From: an uncultured Burkholderiaceae bacterium
Lineage (GTDB): Bacteria > Pseudomonadota > Gammaproteobacteria > Burkholderiales > Burkholderiaceae_B
Length of the DNA stretch: 34,403 bases
Reading direction: 5' to 3'
NCBI GenBank assembly: GCA_937888805.1
Contig: CALBEY010000100.1
Coordinates: 1 to 34,403 of the forward strand
Numbering within the stretch: the stretch's first letter is position 1; each line of letters begins with the position of its first letter. The notes under the pieces are model-generated. The model made no database searches, was not told where the DNA came from, and saw only the letters and a list, made by a program, of their open reading frames with translations. The translations under genes and the position numbers were made by a program. Shown one piece after another: positions 1 to 8,440 of this stretch.

Positions 1-2
1 TT

Positions 3-275
3 GTGGTTGCCCTGGATTTCGGCATGTCTAGCGCAGATACTTTGGTTTGGTTCGCCATTCTAGTGGCCATCACCTTGCAAACCAGTTTTTTAACACCACC
101 TTTTGGGTATGCCCTCTTCTATTTAAAAGGGATTGCACCACCTAGCATCAGCATGGGTGATATTTACCGATCGGTCACGCCTTTTGTCTGCCTACAACTG
201 CTAGGTCTGGCCGCAGCCTTTGCTTTTCCTGATGTCGTTTTGTGGTTGCCACGATTACTTTTGAATGCTGACTAG
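3..275 (+). CDS. TRAP transporter large permease (DctM-like), C-terminal fragment
   Basis: Last 90 residues of a gene that begins before the window, so the apparent start is not real. The fragment has a hydrophobic segment, then a T-S-F-L-T-P-P-F-G-Y-A-L-F-Y stretch and a final membrane helix. This is the usual end of DctM, the large (about 12-helix) membrane subunit of TRAP transporters, which import carboxylates with a sodium gradient and a periplasmic DctP receptor. The stop lies 18 bases before the preferred start of the HMG-CoA reductase gene, so the two are probably co-transcribed. Inference: the transporter may import mevalonate or a related hydroxy acid. Family call is fairly secure; substrate is a guess. 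Confidence 0.8.
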   Translation: MVALDFGMSSADTLVWFAILVAITLQTSFLTPPFGYALFYLKGIAPPSISMGDIYRSVTPFVCLQLLGLAAAFAFPDVVLWLPRLLLNAD

Positions 276-293
276 CGCATGAAGGATGACAAG

Positions 294-1562
294 ATGCAAA
301 GATCCTCCCGTTTAAGCGGCTTTTACCAATTAGGCCAAGAAGAACGCCTAGACTTGGTGAAGTCGCACTGTGAACTGGACGATGCCACCATTAAAGCATT
401 GAAAGACTCGAGTGCCCTGCCGTTTGATTTGGTTAATCGGCTGGTCGAAAATGCCATCGGTGGGTTTACCGTACCGCTTGGCATTGCAACCAACATGATC
501 ATCGATGGGCAGGACATCCTCATCCCGATGGCCACAGAAGAGAGCTCGGTCATCGCAGCGGTCGGAAACACTGCCAAACAGTGCAGAGAAACCGGGGGAT
601 TTTTCACCTCTTTAAGCGGCACCGAGATGATCGCGCAAGTTCAGATCATCAACCTGTCCGACCCTTGGAGCGCACGTGCCAAGGTTCTTGAACGAAAGAC
701 CGAGATTGCCGAGATTTGTAATGCCTGTGATCCCGTCCTGATCAAACTAGGCGGTGGCTTTAGAGACTTGGAAGTTCGCATCATCGACACGCGCTCGGGT
801 CCCATGGTGGTCGTTCACTTGATTGTTGACACGCGCGACGCCATGGGCGCCAACGCTGTGAACACCATGGCTGAAACACTGGCACCAAAACTCAGCGAAT
901 GGACTGGGGGCAAACATCACTTGCGAATCCTTTCCAACCTTGCCGATCGTCGCGTGGCCCGTGCTCGGGCTGTTTGGCAAGCCGAGACAATTGGCGGTGC
1001 CGAGATTGTTCAAGGCATCATGGCAGCCGCTGATTTTGCGGATGCGGATCCTTACCGCGCAGCCACGCATAACAAAGGCATCATGAACGGGGTCAGTGCC
1101 GTCACATTGGCAACGGGCAATGACACCCGTGCAATCGAAGCCGGTGCGCACGCCTTTGCCGCCCGTACCGGTCGATATCGCAGCCTAAGCCATTACGAAG
1201 TCACCCCCGAAGGAAATCTGGCTGGCAGCATTGAATTACCGATGGCACTGGGCATGGTTGGTGGCGCTACGAAGGTTCACCCCACGGCCCAGGCTTGCCT
1301 AAAGATCTTGGGTGTCACCAGCGCAGCGCAGCTATCTGGGATTGCTGCTGCCGTGGGTTTGGCTCAAAACTTTGGTGCGCTCAAAGCGCTCGCCACTGTC
1401 GGTATTCAGCAAGGGCACATGGCCCTGCACGCACAAAATGTTGCCATCGCCGCCGGTGCAGTAGGCGATGAAATTGCATTGGTGGCGCAGCGCATGGCCG
1501 ATGCCAAAACCATACGCCAAGACGTGGCTGAATCTATATTGGTTTCACTGCGACAGGCCTAA
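294..1562 (+). CDS. mvaA: Degradative (class II) hydroxymethylglutaryl-CoA reductase
   Basis: Interconverts mevalonate and HMG-CoA; class II enzymes of this kind (Pseudomonas mevalonii) work in the oxidative, mevalonate-degrading direction. The 422-residue length fits (about 428 in P. mevalonii). Catalytic residues are visible: Glu83 in a T-E-E-S-S stretch, Lys261 in N-K-G-I-M-N-G, Asp277 in T-G-N-D and His375 in Q-Q-G-H-M-A-L-H. The D-A-M-G-A-N-A-V-N-T-M-A-E nucleotide-binding stretch is intact. I start at ATG 294 because AGGA sits 7 bases upstream and the N-terminus then aligns with the family; an ATG at 279 is in frame but lacks a ribosome site. The TRAP permease end just upstream and an SDR downstream suggest an uptake-and-catabolism operon. 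No HMG-CoA lyase is in the window, so the next step must be encoded elsewhere. Confidence 0.93.
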   Translation: MQRSSRLSGFYQLGQEERLDLVKSHCELDDATIKALKDSSALPFDLVNRLVENAIGGFTVPLGIATNMIIDGQDILIPMATEESSVIAAVGNTAKQCRETGGFFTSLSGTEMIAQVQIINLSDPWSARAKVLERKTEIAEICNACDPVLIKLGGGFRDLEVRIIDTRSGPMVVVHLIVDTRDAMGANAVNTMAETLAPKLSEWTGGKHHLRILSNLADRRVARARAVWQAETIGGAEIVQGIMAAADFADADPYRAATHNKGIMNGVSAVTLATGNDTRAIEAGAHAFAARTGRYRSLSHYEVTPEGNLAGSIELPMALGMVGGATKVHPTAQACLKILGVTSAAQLSGIAAAVGLAQNFGALKALATVGIQQGHMALHAQNVAIAAGAVGDEIALVAQRMADAKTIRQDVAESILVSLRQA

Positions 1563-1632
1563 TCTAAACAGCCAAGACCATCGCTGTTGATGCAAGCAAC
1601 CAAAAACGTGTGGCGATAGCACAGGAAAAAAT

Positions 1633-2364
1633 ATGGCGCCGAATCCTTTCTCACTAGCCAACAAAACAATCTTAATCACCGGCGCCGGTGGTGGCATCGG
1701 TAGCCAAACAGCCCGCGTTTGTGCAGCATTGGGAGCCAAACTGATATTGGCTGATCGCGATGAACCAACCGAATTGGCTGCAGCGCTTAAATCATCCGGT
1801 GCACAGTGCCATACCGTTGCCTTTGATGTTCGTGACCGCGAAGCAACCGAACGTTTGATTCAAGAGGTCGGAACCCCCGACGGGGTCGTGGTCAATGCCG
1901 GGTTTTGTCCTTGGGATAATTGGAACGACGACAATTGGGATGCGGTGTTCGACACGGTCATAGACATCAATGTCAAAAGCGTGGTCCATCTCACGCGTGC
2001 GGTCCTGCCTGGCATGATTCAACGCGGCTCCGGCAAAATTGTTATTGTTAGTTCAGTGGCCGCGCGCAGTGGCGGCTTGCGGGCAAGCCCGCACTACATA
2101 GCGGCCAAGGGTGGCGTCAGTGCCATGGTGAAATGGTTGGCCAGAAAAGGGGCACCAGCGGGCGTTCAAATCAATGCCATCTGCCCTGGTGCAACCAACA
2201 CTGCCATGACCGATGGCCAACCCTTTGAGCTCAGTCATATCCCAATGGGACGAATGGCCGAAGTCAACGAAATTGCCTTGCCGATCGCCTTTTTACTCAG
2301 TAATGGCTCTGATTACATGGCGGGCGCCACGCTTGATGTGAACGGTGGCGTCTACATGGGCTGA
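1633..2364 (+). CDS. SDR family NAD(P)-dependent oxidoreductase
   Basis: Classical short-chain dehydrogenase of 243 residues, the usual length. It has a T-G-A-G-G-G-I-G cofactor loop near residue 16, a V-N-A-G stretch, a serine in I-V-S-S-V-A, a Y-I-A-A-K catalytic motif and the P-G-A-T-N-T-A-M-T loop. A substrate cannot be read from the sequence. AGGA stands 6 bases before the ATG. It lies 70 bases after the HMG-CoA reductase gene on the same strand, so it may oxidise a hydroxy intermediate in the same pathway. HMG-CoA reductase itself covers both oxidation steps from mevalonate, so this enzyme is more likely to act on a different alcohol. Confident as SDR, not as to role. Confidence 0.88.
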   Translation: MAPNPFSLANKTILITGAGGGIGSQTARVCAALGAKLILADRDEPTELAAALKSSGAQCHTVAFDVRDREATERLIQEVGTPDGVVVNAGFCPWDNWNDDNWDAVFDTVIDINVKSVVHLTRAVLPGMIQRGSGKIVIVSSVAARSGGLRASPHYIAAKGGVSAMVKWLARKGAPAGVQINAICPGATNTAMTDGQPFELSHIPMGRMAEVNEIALPIAFLLSNGSDYMAGATLDVNGGVYMG

Positions 2365-2431
2365 TTCATCAAAGATTGTTAATGATCACGGTATAGCGCC
2401 ATGAGCACAACTGTTCGTCAAGCTTCGCCCG

Positions 2432-2460
2432 TTGACACAGGTTCGCATTAAAAGTAAACC
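2432..2460 (+). promoter_or_regulatory. Possible sigma-70 promoter for the BVMO gene
   Basis: TTGACA at 2432-2437 matches the -35 consensus exactly. A weak -10 candidate, TAAACC, lies 17 bases further on at 2455-2460 and overlaps the tandem repeat. The -10 matches only 3 of 6 bases, so this is tentative; start of transcription would fall inside the repeats. Confidence 0.3.
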
Positions 2461-2489
2461 ATTAAACGATAAACCATTAAACGATAAAC
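2456..2489 (+). repeat. Two tandem copies of a 15-base repeat
   Basis: The unit AAACCATTAAACGAT occurs at 2456-2470 and 2471-2485 with no mismatch, followed by AAAC of a third unit. It overlaps the candidate promoter of the BVMO gene, so it could be an operator for a directly repeating binder. Confidence 0.75.
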
Positions 2490-2595
2490 TTAAGATTGCT
2501 AAGCAACATTTTTACGTTCAAAGCCATACCGCCCTTCATAAAAATAAAAAAATCACCTGACACACATACTTTAACCTTGGAATCGTCAGACAACC

Positions 2596-4200
2596 ATGCA
2601 GAATACAAATACGCTTGACGCCATTGTTATTGGCGCTGGATTCGCCGGGATGTACCAATTGATCAGCCTGCGCGACAAACTCGGGCTGCGCACGCGAGTC
2701 CTCGAGGCGGGCTCCGGTGTTGGCGGCACTTGGTATTGGAATCGCTACCCGGGAGCGCGCTGCGACTCAGAGAGCCACTCTTACATGTACTACTTCTCAA
2801 AAGAGTTGGTCCAAGAGTGGGAATGGTCAGAGCGCTATCCACAACAGCCTGAAATCCTCCGCTACCTCAATCATGTTGCTGACAAGTTTGATTTACGACG
2901 CGACATCTCTTTTGACACCCGCGTCAACTCTGCAAATTTTGATGAAGCAAACAATCAATGGGTCGTTCAAACTGAAGGCGGTGAAACACTGCGCGCCCAG
3001 TTCCTAATTACCGCTGTGGGTTGCCTGTCTTCGGCTAACGTTCCCAATACCCCAGGACTTGATCGCTTTGCGGGTCAATGGTTTCACACCGGTGCTTGGC
3101 CGCATGAAGGTGTGGACTTCAAAGGCAAACATGTTGGCGTTATTGGGACTGGATCGACCGGCATTCAAGCCATCCCCATGATTGCCAATGAAGCTGATCA
3201 TGTCACTGTATTTCAACGCACGGCCAATTACAGCTTACCGGCTAACAACGCGCCGCTGACTGAAGATTTTAAGCAATACGCCAAAGCCCACGCTGATGAA
3301 ATCTACGAAATCATGACCACCAATGGTAACGGACACCCGTTTCACATTGAAAAGCGCAAGGCCGTTGAAACACCCGCCGATGAGATCGAACAGATCTATG
3401 AAGCGGCTTGGCAAAAAGGTGGGCTGCAATTCAGGGCAACATTCGAAGACCTACTGGTAAGCAATGATGCCAACAAGACAGCGGCTGAATTCATTCAGAA
3501 AAAGATACGAAAACTGATCAAAGATCCTGTTAAGGCAGAGATTCTGGCGGATATTGATCACCCCTTTGCCGCCAAGCGTCCCCCCATTGACTCAAACTAC
3601 TTCGACACTTTTAACCGAGACAACGTGTCGTTGGTGAGCCTGCGCGATGCACCGATGCAAGAAATTGTTCCCGCGGGTATCAAAACCACTGAAAAAGTCT
3701 ATCCACTGGACATCATTGTGTTTGCAACAGGATTTGACGCGATGACAGGTTCACTGCTGAAGCTCAATATCGAAGGCTTGGGTGGTCGCAAACTCAAAGA
3801 CGATTGGCACGCTGGCCCTCGTACTTACCTCGGTTTACAAATCTCGGGTTATCCCAATCTTTTCACCATCACCGGACCGGGCAGCCCTTCGGTGCTATGT
3901 AATCTGCCGCCAGCCATTGAACAGCACGTCGAATGGATTACCGATTGCATCGAACACATGCGCGCGCATCAACTTCAAACCGTACAAACCTCTGATCAGG
4001 CTTGTGATCAATGGCAACAAGAGGTTGACCGGGCCGCTAACGCGACGCTGTTGCCACAGGTCAAACACTCTTGGTATCTGGGTGCCAATGTTCCCGGCAA
4101 ACCACGGGTCTTCATGCCTTATGCGGGCGGCTTGAGTCACTATCGTTCAATTTGCAATGACGTTGCCGCTGATGGTTACCGCGGCATGCGTTTCTCTTGA
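2596..4200 (+). CDS. Flavin-dependent Baeyer-Villiger monooxygenase (cyclohexanone monooxygenase-like)
   Basis: Inserts an oxygen next to a ketone carbonyl, giving an ester or lactone, using FAD and NADPH. The 534-residue protein has the FAD Rossmann motif G-A-G-F-A-G at 13-18, then the G-V-G-G-T-W-Y-W-N-R-Y-P-G-A stretch typical of type I BVMOs. The diagnostic fingerprint F-A-G-Q-W-F-H-T-G-A-W-P is at 158-169, and the NADPH-binding G-T-G-S-T-G at 184-189. An A-T-G-F-D motif lies in the C-terminal half. All BVMO hallmarks are present, so this is not a plain flavin monooxygenase. The ribosome site is weak. It is the last + strand gene before the convergent liv operon, 231 bases after the SDR. 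A cyclic or terpenoid ketone substrate would suit the neighbourhood, but that is inference. Confidence 0.92.
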   Translation: MQNTNTLDAIVIGAGFAGMYQLISLRDKLGLRTRVLEAGSGVGGTWYWNRYPGARCDSESHSYMYYFSKELVQEWEWSERYPQQPEILRYLNHVADKFDLRRDISFDTRVNSANFDEANNQWVVQTEGGETLRAQFLITAVGCLSSANVPNTPGLDRFAGQWFHTGAWPHEGVDFKGKHVGVIGTGSTGIQAIPMIANEADHVTVFQRTANYSLPANNAPLTEDFKQYAKAHADEIYEIMTTNGNGHPFHIEKRKAVETPADEIEQIYEAAWQKGGLQFRATFEDLLVSNDANKTAAEFIQKKIRKLIKDPVKAEILADIDHPFAAKRPPIDSNYFDTFNRDNVSLVSLRDAPMQEIVPAGIKTTEKVYPLDIIVFATGFDAMTGSLLKLNIEGLGGRKLKDDWHAGPRTYLGLQISGYPNLFTITGPGSPSVLCNLPPAIEQHVEWITDCIEHMRAHQLQTVQTSDQACDQWQQEVDRAANATLLPQVKHSWYLGANVPGKPRVFMPYAGGLSHYRSICNDVAADGYRGMRFS

Positions 4201-4243
4201 CTGACGATAGAGATTGGTGGCAAGTATCTAAGGTGGCGAAACA

Positions 4244-4957
4244 TTAGACTGAAAGATAACGCTGCTTGACATCGTCATCAGCGTTCAGTTCAGCAATCGT
4301 TCCATGAAAAACATCGACACCTTTGTCGATCACAACCGCTCGGTCAGCCAAACCCAGACAGAAGTGTAAGTTTTGTTCGGCCAGCACAATCGTGTTTCCG
4401 AGCGACTTAAGCGTTTCAATTAGCGTACCTATTTTCTCAACCATGATGGGCGCCAAACCCTCACTGGGTTCGTCTAGCAGTAAAACGGATGGGTTACCCA
4501 TGAGTGAACGTCCGACTGTCAACATTTGCTGTTCCCCACCAGACAATTGCCCGCCCATGCGATCTTTCAGTGGTGCTAAAAGTGGCAACATGTCATAAAC
4601 CCGTTCAATGGGCCAAAGGTCTTCACCGTTGGGACCGAGTTTGTGGGCAATGATGAGGTTGTCTTGCACGCTGAGCGTTGGAAAAATTTGTCGGTCTTCT
4701 GGCACGTAACCGATGCCACTGCGCGCAATTTTGAAAGCCGGGACACCTGTGATATTTTTTCCCATCAAACTCACTTTGCCATCGCGGGTTGGAATCACAC
4801 CCGCAATGGCTTTCATGGTGGTGCTTTTACCGGCGCCGTTACGGCCCAACAGTGCCAGTGTCTCACCCGCTGGCACACTTAAGGACGCGCCAAACAGTGC
4901 CTGACTGGAACCATAAAAAACATTGATGTTTTCAACCGTCAGTATCGTCTCACTCAT
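4244..4957 (-). CDS. livF: ABC transporter ATP-binding protein, LivF type
   Basis: One of two ATPases of a branched-chain-amino-acid-type (HAAT) importer, cytoplasmic and membrane-associated. 237 residues, as expected for LivF. Walker A G-R-N-G-A-G-K-S-T at 38-46, ABC signature L-S-G-G-E-Q-Q, Walker B V-L-L-L-D-E-P-S-E-G. As in other LivF proteins the switch position after Walker B reads A-E-Q-N rather than having the usual His. It starts with ATG overlapping the livG stop (ATGA, 4954-4957), with AAGGA upstream, so the two are translationally coupled. HAAT systems near acyl-CoA genes often carry carboxylic or aromatic acids rather than amino acids. It ends 43 bases from the convergent BVMO stop, with no clear terminator between. 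Confidence 0.93.
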   Translation of the reverse strand: MSETILTVENINVFYGSSQALFGASLSVPAGETLALLGRNGAGKSTTMKAIAGVIPTRDGKVSLMGKNITGVPAFKIARSGIGYVPEDRQIFPTLSVQDNLIIAHKLGPNGEDLWPIERVYDMLPLLAPLKDRMGGQLSGGEQQMLTVGRSLMGNPSVLLLDEPSEGLAPIMVEKIGTLIETLKSLGNTIVLAEQNLHFCLGLADRAVVIDKGVDVFHGTIAELNADDDVKQRYLSV

Positions 4958-5706
4958 GCTGCATCCTTTTTGGCCGATCCCAGATAAGCCTCAATGACCT
5001 GTGGATTGTTACGGATTTGCTCCGGCGTGCCCTCGGCCAGCACCTTACCGTAGGACAACACATGAATATTTTGTGAAACTTTAAAAACGATATCCATATC
5101 ATGCTCTATCAAAACAATCGTCAGGCCACCTTTTTTCCACAGCTTATGGACAGTATCCATCATCTGTTCGCGCTCTTCAGGACCCATACCCGCCACCGGT
5201 TCGTCAAGCAGAAGTACTTTGGGTGCAAGCACCAAGGCCAGCGCCATGTCCAGTAACTTTTGATCACCGTGCGAGAGGACACCACTGACCACGTTGGCCT
5301 TAGAGGTTAAACCCAATTGATCCATCACCTCGTAGGCACGGTCACGCGTACTTGGTAAGGGGAACTGACCAGACAGGCTTGCCGATTTACCCAGCGGCGA
5401 AAGCAGGGCCCCTCGCAGTGATTGCTCGACTGTCAAACTTTTAAAAAGCTTCGCCACCTGAAAGGCACGGCCGATGCCCATATGCACGATCTCAGCGCTT
5501 GATTTGCCAACGATGTCTTGGCCATCGAGCAAAATGTGCCCTGAATCGGGCTGCAATGCGCCTGATATCAGGTTAAAGAATGTCGTCTTGCCCGCACCGT
5601 TTGGGCCAATAACAGCACTGAGGGATTCGGTCGGGAAATTGATTGAGACGTCGCTCGTGGCCGTGACCCCACCAAATGATTTGTATAGGTTTTCAACCTT
5701 CAGCAT
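4954..5706 (-). CDS. livG: ABC transporter ATP-binding protein, LivG type
   Basis: Second ATPase of the HAAT importer. I start at the ATG ending at 5706, giving 250 residues beginning M-L-K-V-E-N-L, because AGGGGA lies about 7 bases upstream; a longer in-frame version from 5754 would add 16 residues that do not fit the family. Walker A G-P-N-G-A-G-K-T-T at 34-42, Walker B V-L-L-L-D-E-P-V-A-G, and a switch His in I-E-H-D-M-D. The signature is L-S-H-G-D-Q, an accepted LivG variant. Its start overlaps the end of the SDR gene by 7 bases and its stop overlaps livF, so it lies inside a tightly coupled operon. Confidence 0.92.
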   Translation of the reverse strand: MLKVENLYKSFGGVTATSDVSINFPTESLSAVIGPNGAGKTTFFNLISGALQPDSGHILLDGQDIVGKSSAEIVHMGIGRAFQVAKLFKSLTVEQSLRGALLSPLGKSASLSGQFPLPSTRDRAYEVMDQLGLTSKANVVSGVLSHGDQKLLDMALALVLAPKVLLLDEPVAGMGPEEREQMMDTVHKLWKKGGLTIVLIEHDMDIVFKVSQNIHVLSYGKVLAEGTPEQIRNNPQVIEAYLGSAKKDAA

Positions 5707-6491
5707 GACGACGTCCCCTGCTTGGTATGCGGCAAGCCACTGTATGTTTCCCATCCGACGCTAGCTAGCCAACCACAATCAATAGGCAGGCTGATACCAG
5801 TAATCGCCGTGGCTTGATCCGATAGTAAAAAGGCGATGCCACAAGCGACTTCATCGGTTTGAACCATGCGCCCCAACGCGGCCTGTTTAACCAGCTGCGT
5901 GCGGTCGCGATCCCCACGATCGATAGCGATTTGTAAGGCGGGCGTCTCGGTATAGCCTGGTGCGACGGCGTTGACTCGAACACCCGCGTGTCCCCACTCA
6001 CCGGCCAAACACCGCGTAATAGAAAGAACGCCGGCTTTGGCCGGCGCATACGCGTGCAATGGCACACCACTGGTTGACGTGACGGATGCAATATTAACGA
6101 TGGCGCCACTCTTTTTTTCAACCATGTGTGTGCCAAATACGGCACAGCACAGATAGGTACCACGCATGTTGGTATCAACCACAAAATCCCAGTCTTTCAT
6201 GGCCAATTTGTCTGGCGACTCTCGCTTTTGAATCACACCCGCACTATTGACCAAACCGTCGACAGCACCATGTTCGTTAATGATGGCCGCATGCGCCGCG
6301 CGCACCGATATCTCGTCAGTGACATCGATTGACAGGGTTTGTATGCCGAGGGTCTCGAACAGCGGCTCATTGGTTTTACCTGGCAAATCTAAGCTAATAA
6401 CCTTATGCCCTTGACTATGCAGTTTCTTAACAACAGCCAAACCGATACCGCTCGCACCACCGGTCACCACCATTACTTGACCACCGCTCAT
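5700..6491 (-). CDS. SDR oxidoreductase embedded in the liv operon
   Basis: 263-residue short-chain dehydrogenase starting at the ATG ending at 6491, which overlaps the livM stop as ATGA; a longer start at 6524 lies inside livM and is less likely. Cofactor loop T-G-G-A-S-G-I-G at 10-17, V-N-S-A-G stretch, catalytic serine in N-I-A-S-V, Y-A-P-A-K active-site motif, and a V-A-P-G-Y-T-E-T-P loop. Dehydrogenases are not part of the transporter itself, yet this gene sits between livM and livG and overlaps both. It is therefore made together with the importer and probably acts on the imported compound or its first product. Substrate unknown. Confidence 0.9.
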   Translation of the reverse strand: MSGGQVMVVTGGASGIGLAVVKKLHSQGHKVISLDLPGKTNEPLFETLGIQTLSIDVTDEISVRAAHAAIINEHGAVDGLVNSAGVIQKRESPDKLAMKDWDFVVDTNMRGTYLCCAVFGTHMVEKKSGAIVNIASVTSTSGVPLHAYAPAKAGVLSITRCLAGEWGHAGVRVNAVAPGYTETPALQIAIDRGDRDRTQLVKQAALGRMVQTDEVACGIAFLLSDQATAITGISLPIDCGWLASVGWETYSGLPHTKQGTSSC

Positions 6492-7456
6492 GATTGCACC
6501 TTTTTTCCAGTGATTCGCTGCCAACCTTGAACAATAAAGTCGGTGATGCCATGCTTGAAAACCAGCGCAAACAACAAAATAATGGCGCCCAACGCCAAGC
6601 CATGGTGCTCAGTCACCCGAGTGATAACGTCGTTGAAACCCAGCAACAAGGCGGCACCCAAAACCGGGCCAATGAAGGTGTTTACACCGCCCATCAAAAC
6701 CATGAACACGGCCTCGCCCGACATCGTCCAATACGTGAACTCAGGAAACGCGCCTGACACCAGTAAAGCCATGATGATGCCACCAACGCCAGCAAACCCA
6801 CCAGCCAACACGAAGGCCAAAAGTTTGACGCGCCAAACGTTAACGCCTAAGAACTTGGCACGATCTGGATTGTCACGAACCATGCGTAAGGTGTATCCAA
6901 ACGGCGACTGTAAGATGTATCGCATGGCCAATAGTGAACCCACACCCACGACCACCGCAAACCAATACAGATCCGTTGGATTCACCAGGTCTAGGCCCAA
7001 AAACGGCGGACGTGGTAAACCGCCCATCAGGCCTTGGTCACCCCCCGTGAGCGACGTCCAAGAAATAATGATGCTGTGAAATAGCATTTGAAAAGCCAGT
7101 GTCAAGAAAGCGAAGTAAATCTCTTTTAACCTGACACAAATGGCACCCACCACAGCGGCGACCGTTGCACAAAAGCATACGGCCAACACAAAGGCTAGTG
7201 GGATGGGCAGCTGAAAATGCTGCATGATCAAGCCAAACGAATAGGCGCCTGCACCGAAATAGAGTGCGTGACCAAAAGAGACCATGCCACCAAACCCAAC
7301 GAGCATGTTCAATGACGTCGCAAACACAGCAAAGGCAGCCAATCGAATACCAAAATCAACGGCGGCAGAAGAATCCGAAAAAATCGGGATCAGTATGAGG
7401 ACTGCAAGAACAATCGCAGCAATCAGGGCTTCGCGGGAAAATGAACCTGCAATCAT
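6488..7456 (-). CDS. livM: ABC transporter permease, LivM type
   Basis: Inner-membrane permease of the HAAT importer, 322 residues with about eight to ten hydrophobic segments. Family stretches include L-V-G-F-G-G-M-V-S-F-G-H-A near the N-terminus, the V-R-D-N-P-D-R-A-K-F-L-G cytoplasmic loop, and L-V-F-K-H-G-I near the C-terminus. The start ATG shares one base with the livH stop (TGATG), with AAGGAG upstream. The stop overlaps the SDR start by four bases. Confidence 0.93.
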   Translation of the reverse strand: MIAGSFSREALIAAIVLAVLILIPIFSDSSAAVDFGIRLAAFAVFATSLNMLVGFGGMVSFGHALYFGAGAYSFGLIMQHFQLPIPLAFVLAVCFCATVAAVVGAICVRLKEIYFAFLTLAFQMLFHSIIISWTSLTGGDQGLMGGLPRPPFLGLDLVNPTDLYWFAVVVGVGSLLAMRYILQSPFGYTLRMVRDNPDRAKFLGVNVWRVKLLAFVLAGGFAGVGGIIMALLVSGAFPEFTYWTMSGEAVFMVLMGGVNTFIGPVLGAALLLGFNDVITRVTEHHGLALGAIILLFALVFKHGITDFIVQGWQRITGKKVQS

Positions 7457-8358
7457 CAGCGCGTCTCCTTACCCATCAAGCCACTTGGCTTAACCACTAA
7501 GATGATTGCCATCGCGATGAACATAATGCCTTCGATAAAGTATGGAAATCCAATGGAGCCAAAGGACCGGATCAGACCGATGAGCAGTGCACCTACCAAG
7601 GCACCACTGACAGAACCCATGCCGCCAATGACGGTCACAATGAATGATTCGATCAAGATGGAAAATCCCATGCCTGGTGACATGGATCGCACCGGCGCTG
7701 CTAAGGCTCCTGCAAGACCAGCCAAGGCACCACCGAAGGCAAAGACACCGGCAAAAATCAAACTGGTGTTCAGCCCAAGGGCTGACGTCATGGATGGATT
7801 GACTGCCGCAGCGCGCACAATCTTACCGATCTTGGTTTTACTCAGCAGTAACCAAAGTCCGATGCCTATAGAAGCCGATATCCCGATTAAATAGATATAA
7901 AAAACAGGAATAACCCCACCAGCGATAAAAACAGGGGGCTCTTGAAAATACGCCGGCATACCCATCGATTGGAATTCTGAGCCCCAAATGATTTTGACGG
8001 CATCATCAAGAATCAAGATAAATGCGTAGCAGACCAACAATTGCATGAGCACGTCAGCACCGTAGACCCGTCGCATGAAAAACCGTTCAAAGAAAAGACT
8101 AAATAGCCCTACCCCCAACGCACCTGCAACCGCCGCTAAGATAAAGCTGTCCGTTATCCGAAAAGCACTCAGCGCAATGTAAGCGCCCAGCATATACAGC
8201 GAGCCGTGCGCAAAATTCACAATACCCAACACACCGAAGATCAGTGTTAAGCCTGTGGCCACTAAGAACAGCAACGAGCCAACAATTAGGCCGGTGCTGG
8301 TTTGCGTGACAATGCAAGACAATGATGTCACGCAATCTAGAAGGGCTTCTGAGTCCAA
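7456..8358 (-). CDS. livH: ABC transporter permease, LivH type
   Basis: First permease of the HAAT importer, 300 residues and almost wholly hydrophobic. The G-L-T-L-I-F-G-V-L-G-I-V-N-F-A-H-G stretch near residues 37-52 is diagnostic for LivH, and G-G-M-G-S-V-S-G-A near the C-terminus is also typical. Initiation is probably from TTG at 8358, because GGAG lies 6 bases upstream and no ATG occurs before the conserved region. It follows the binding-protein gene after an 82-base gap. Confidence 0.92.
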   Translation of the reverse strand: MDSEALLDCVTSLSCIVTQTSTGLIVGSLLFLVATGLTLIFGVLGIVNFAHGSLYMLGAYIALSAFRITDSFILAAVAGALGVGLFSLFFERFFMRRVYGADVLMQLLVCYAFILILDDAVKIIWGSEFQSMGMPAYFQEPPVFIAGGVIPVFYIYLIGISASIGIGLWLLLSKTKIGKIVRAAAVNPSMTSALGLNTSLIFAGVFAFGGALAGLAGALAAPVRSMSPGMGFSILIESFIVTVIGGMGSVSGALVGALLIGLIRSFGSIGFPYFIEGIMFIAMAIILVVKPSGLMGKETR

Positions 8359-8440
8359 GATGATCTCCGGGGGTCAACGTCGATGGGCGATGCTGGGTGG
8401 TCAATCAACCACCCAGCCACTTCGTTCAATAACGATGTGC

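Larger units (their letters stand above)
2365..2595. other. Intergenic region upstream of the BVMO gene
   Basis: 231 bases between the SDR and the monooxygenase. It is AT-rich and holds a 15-base tandem repeat (2456-2489) and a possible sigma-70 promoter (2432-2460). No terminator with a clear stem and T-run was seen. Confidence 0.5.

Noticed and set aside
279..293. Longer start for the HMG-CoA reductase at ATG 279
   Set aside because: No ribosome site; the bases after it form the ribosome site of ATG 294.
323..622. Long open frames antisense to the HMG-CoA reductase and many other genes
   Set aside because: They lie wholly within strongly supported genes, lack ribosome sites and show no protein-family features.
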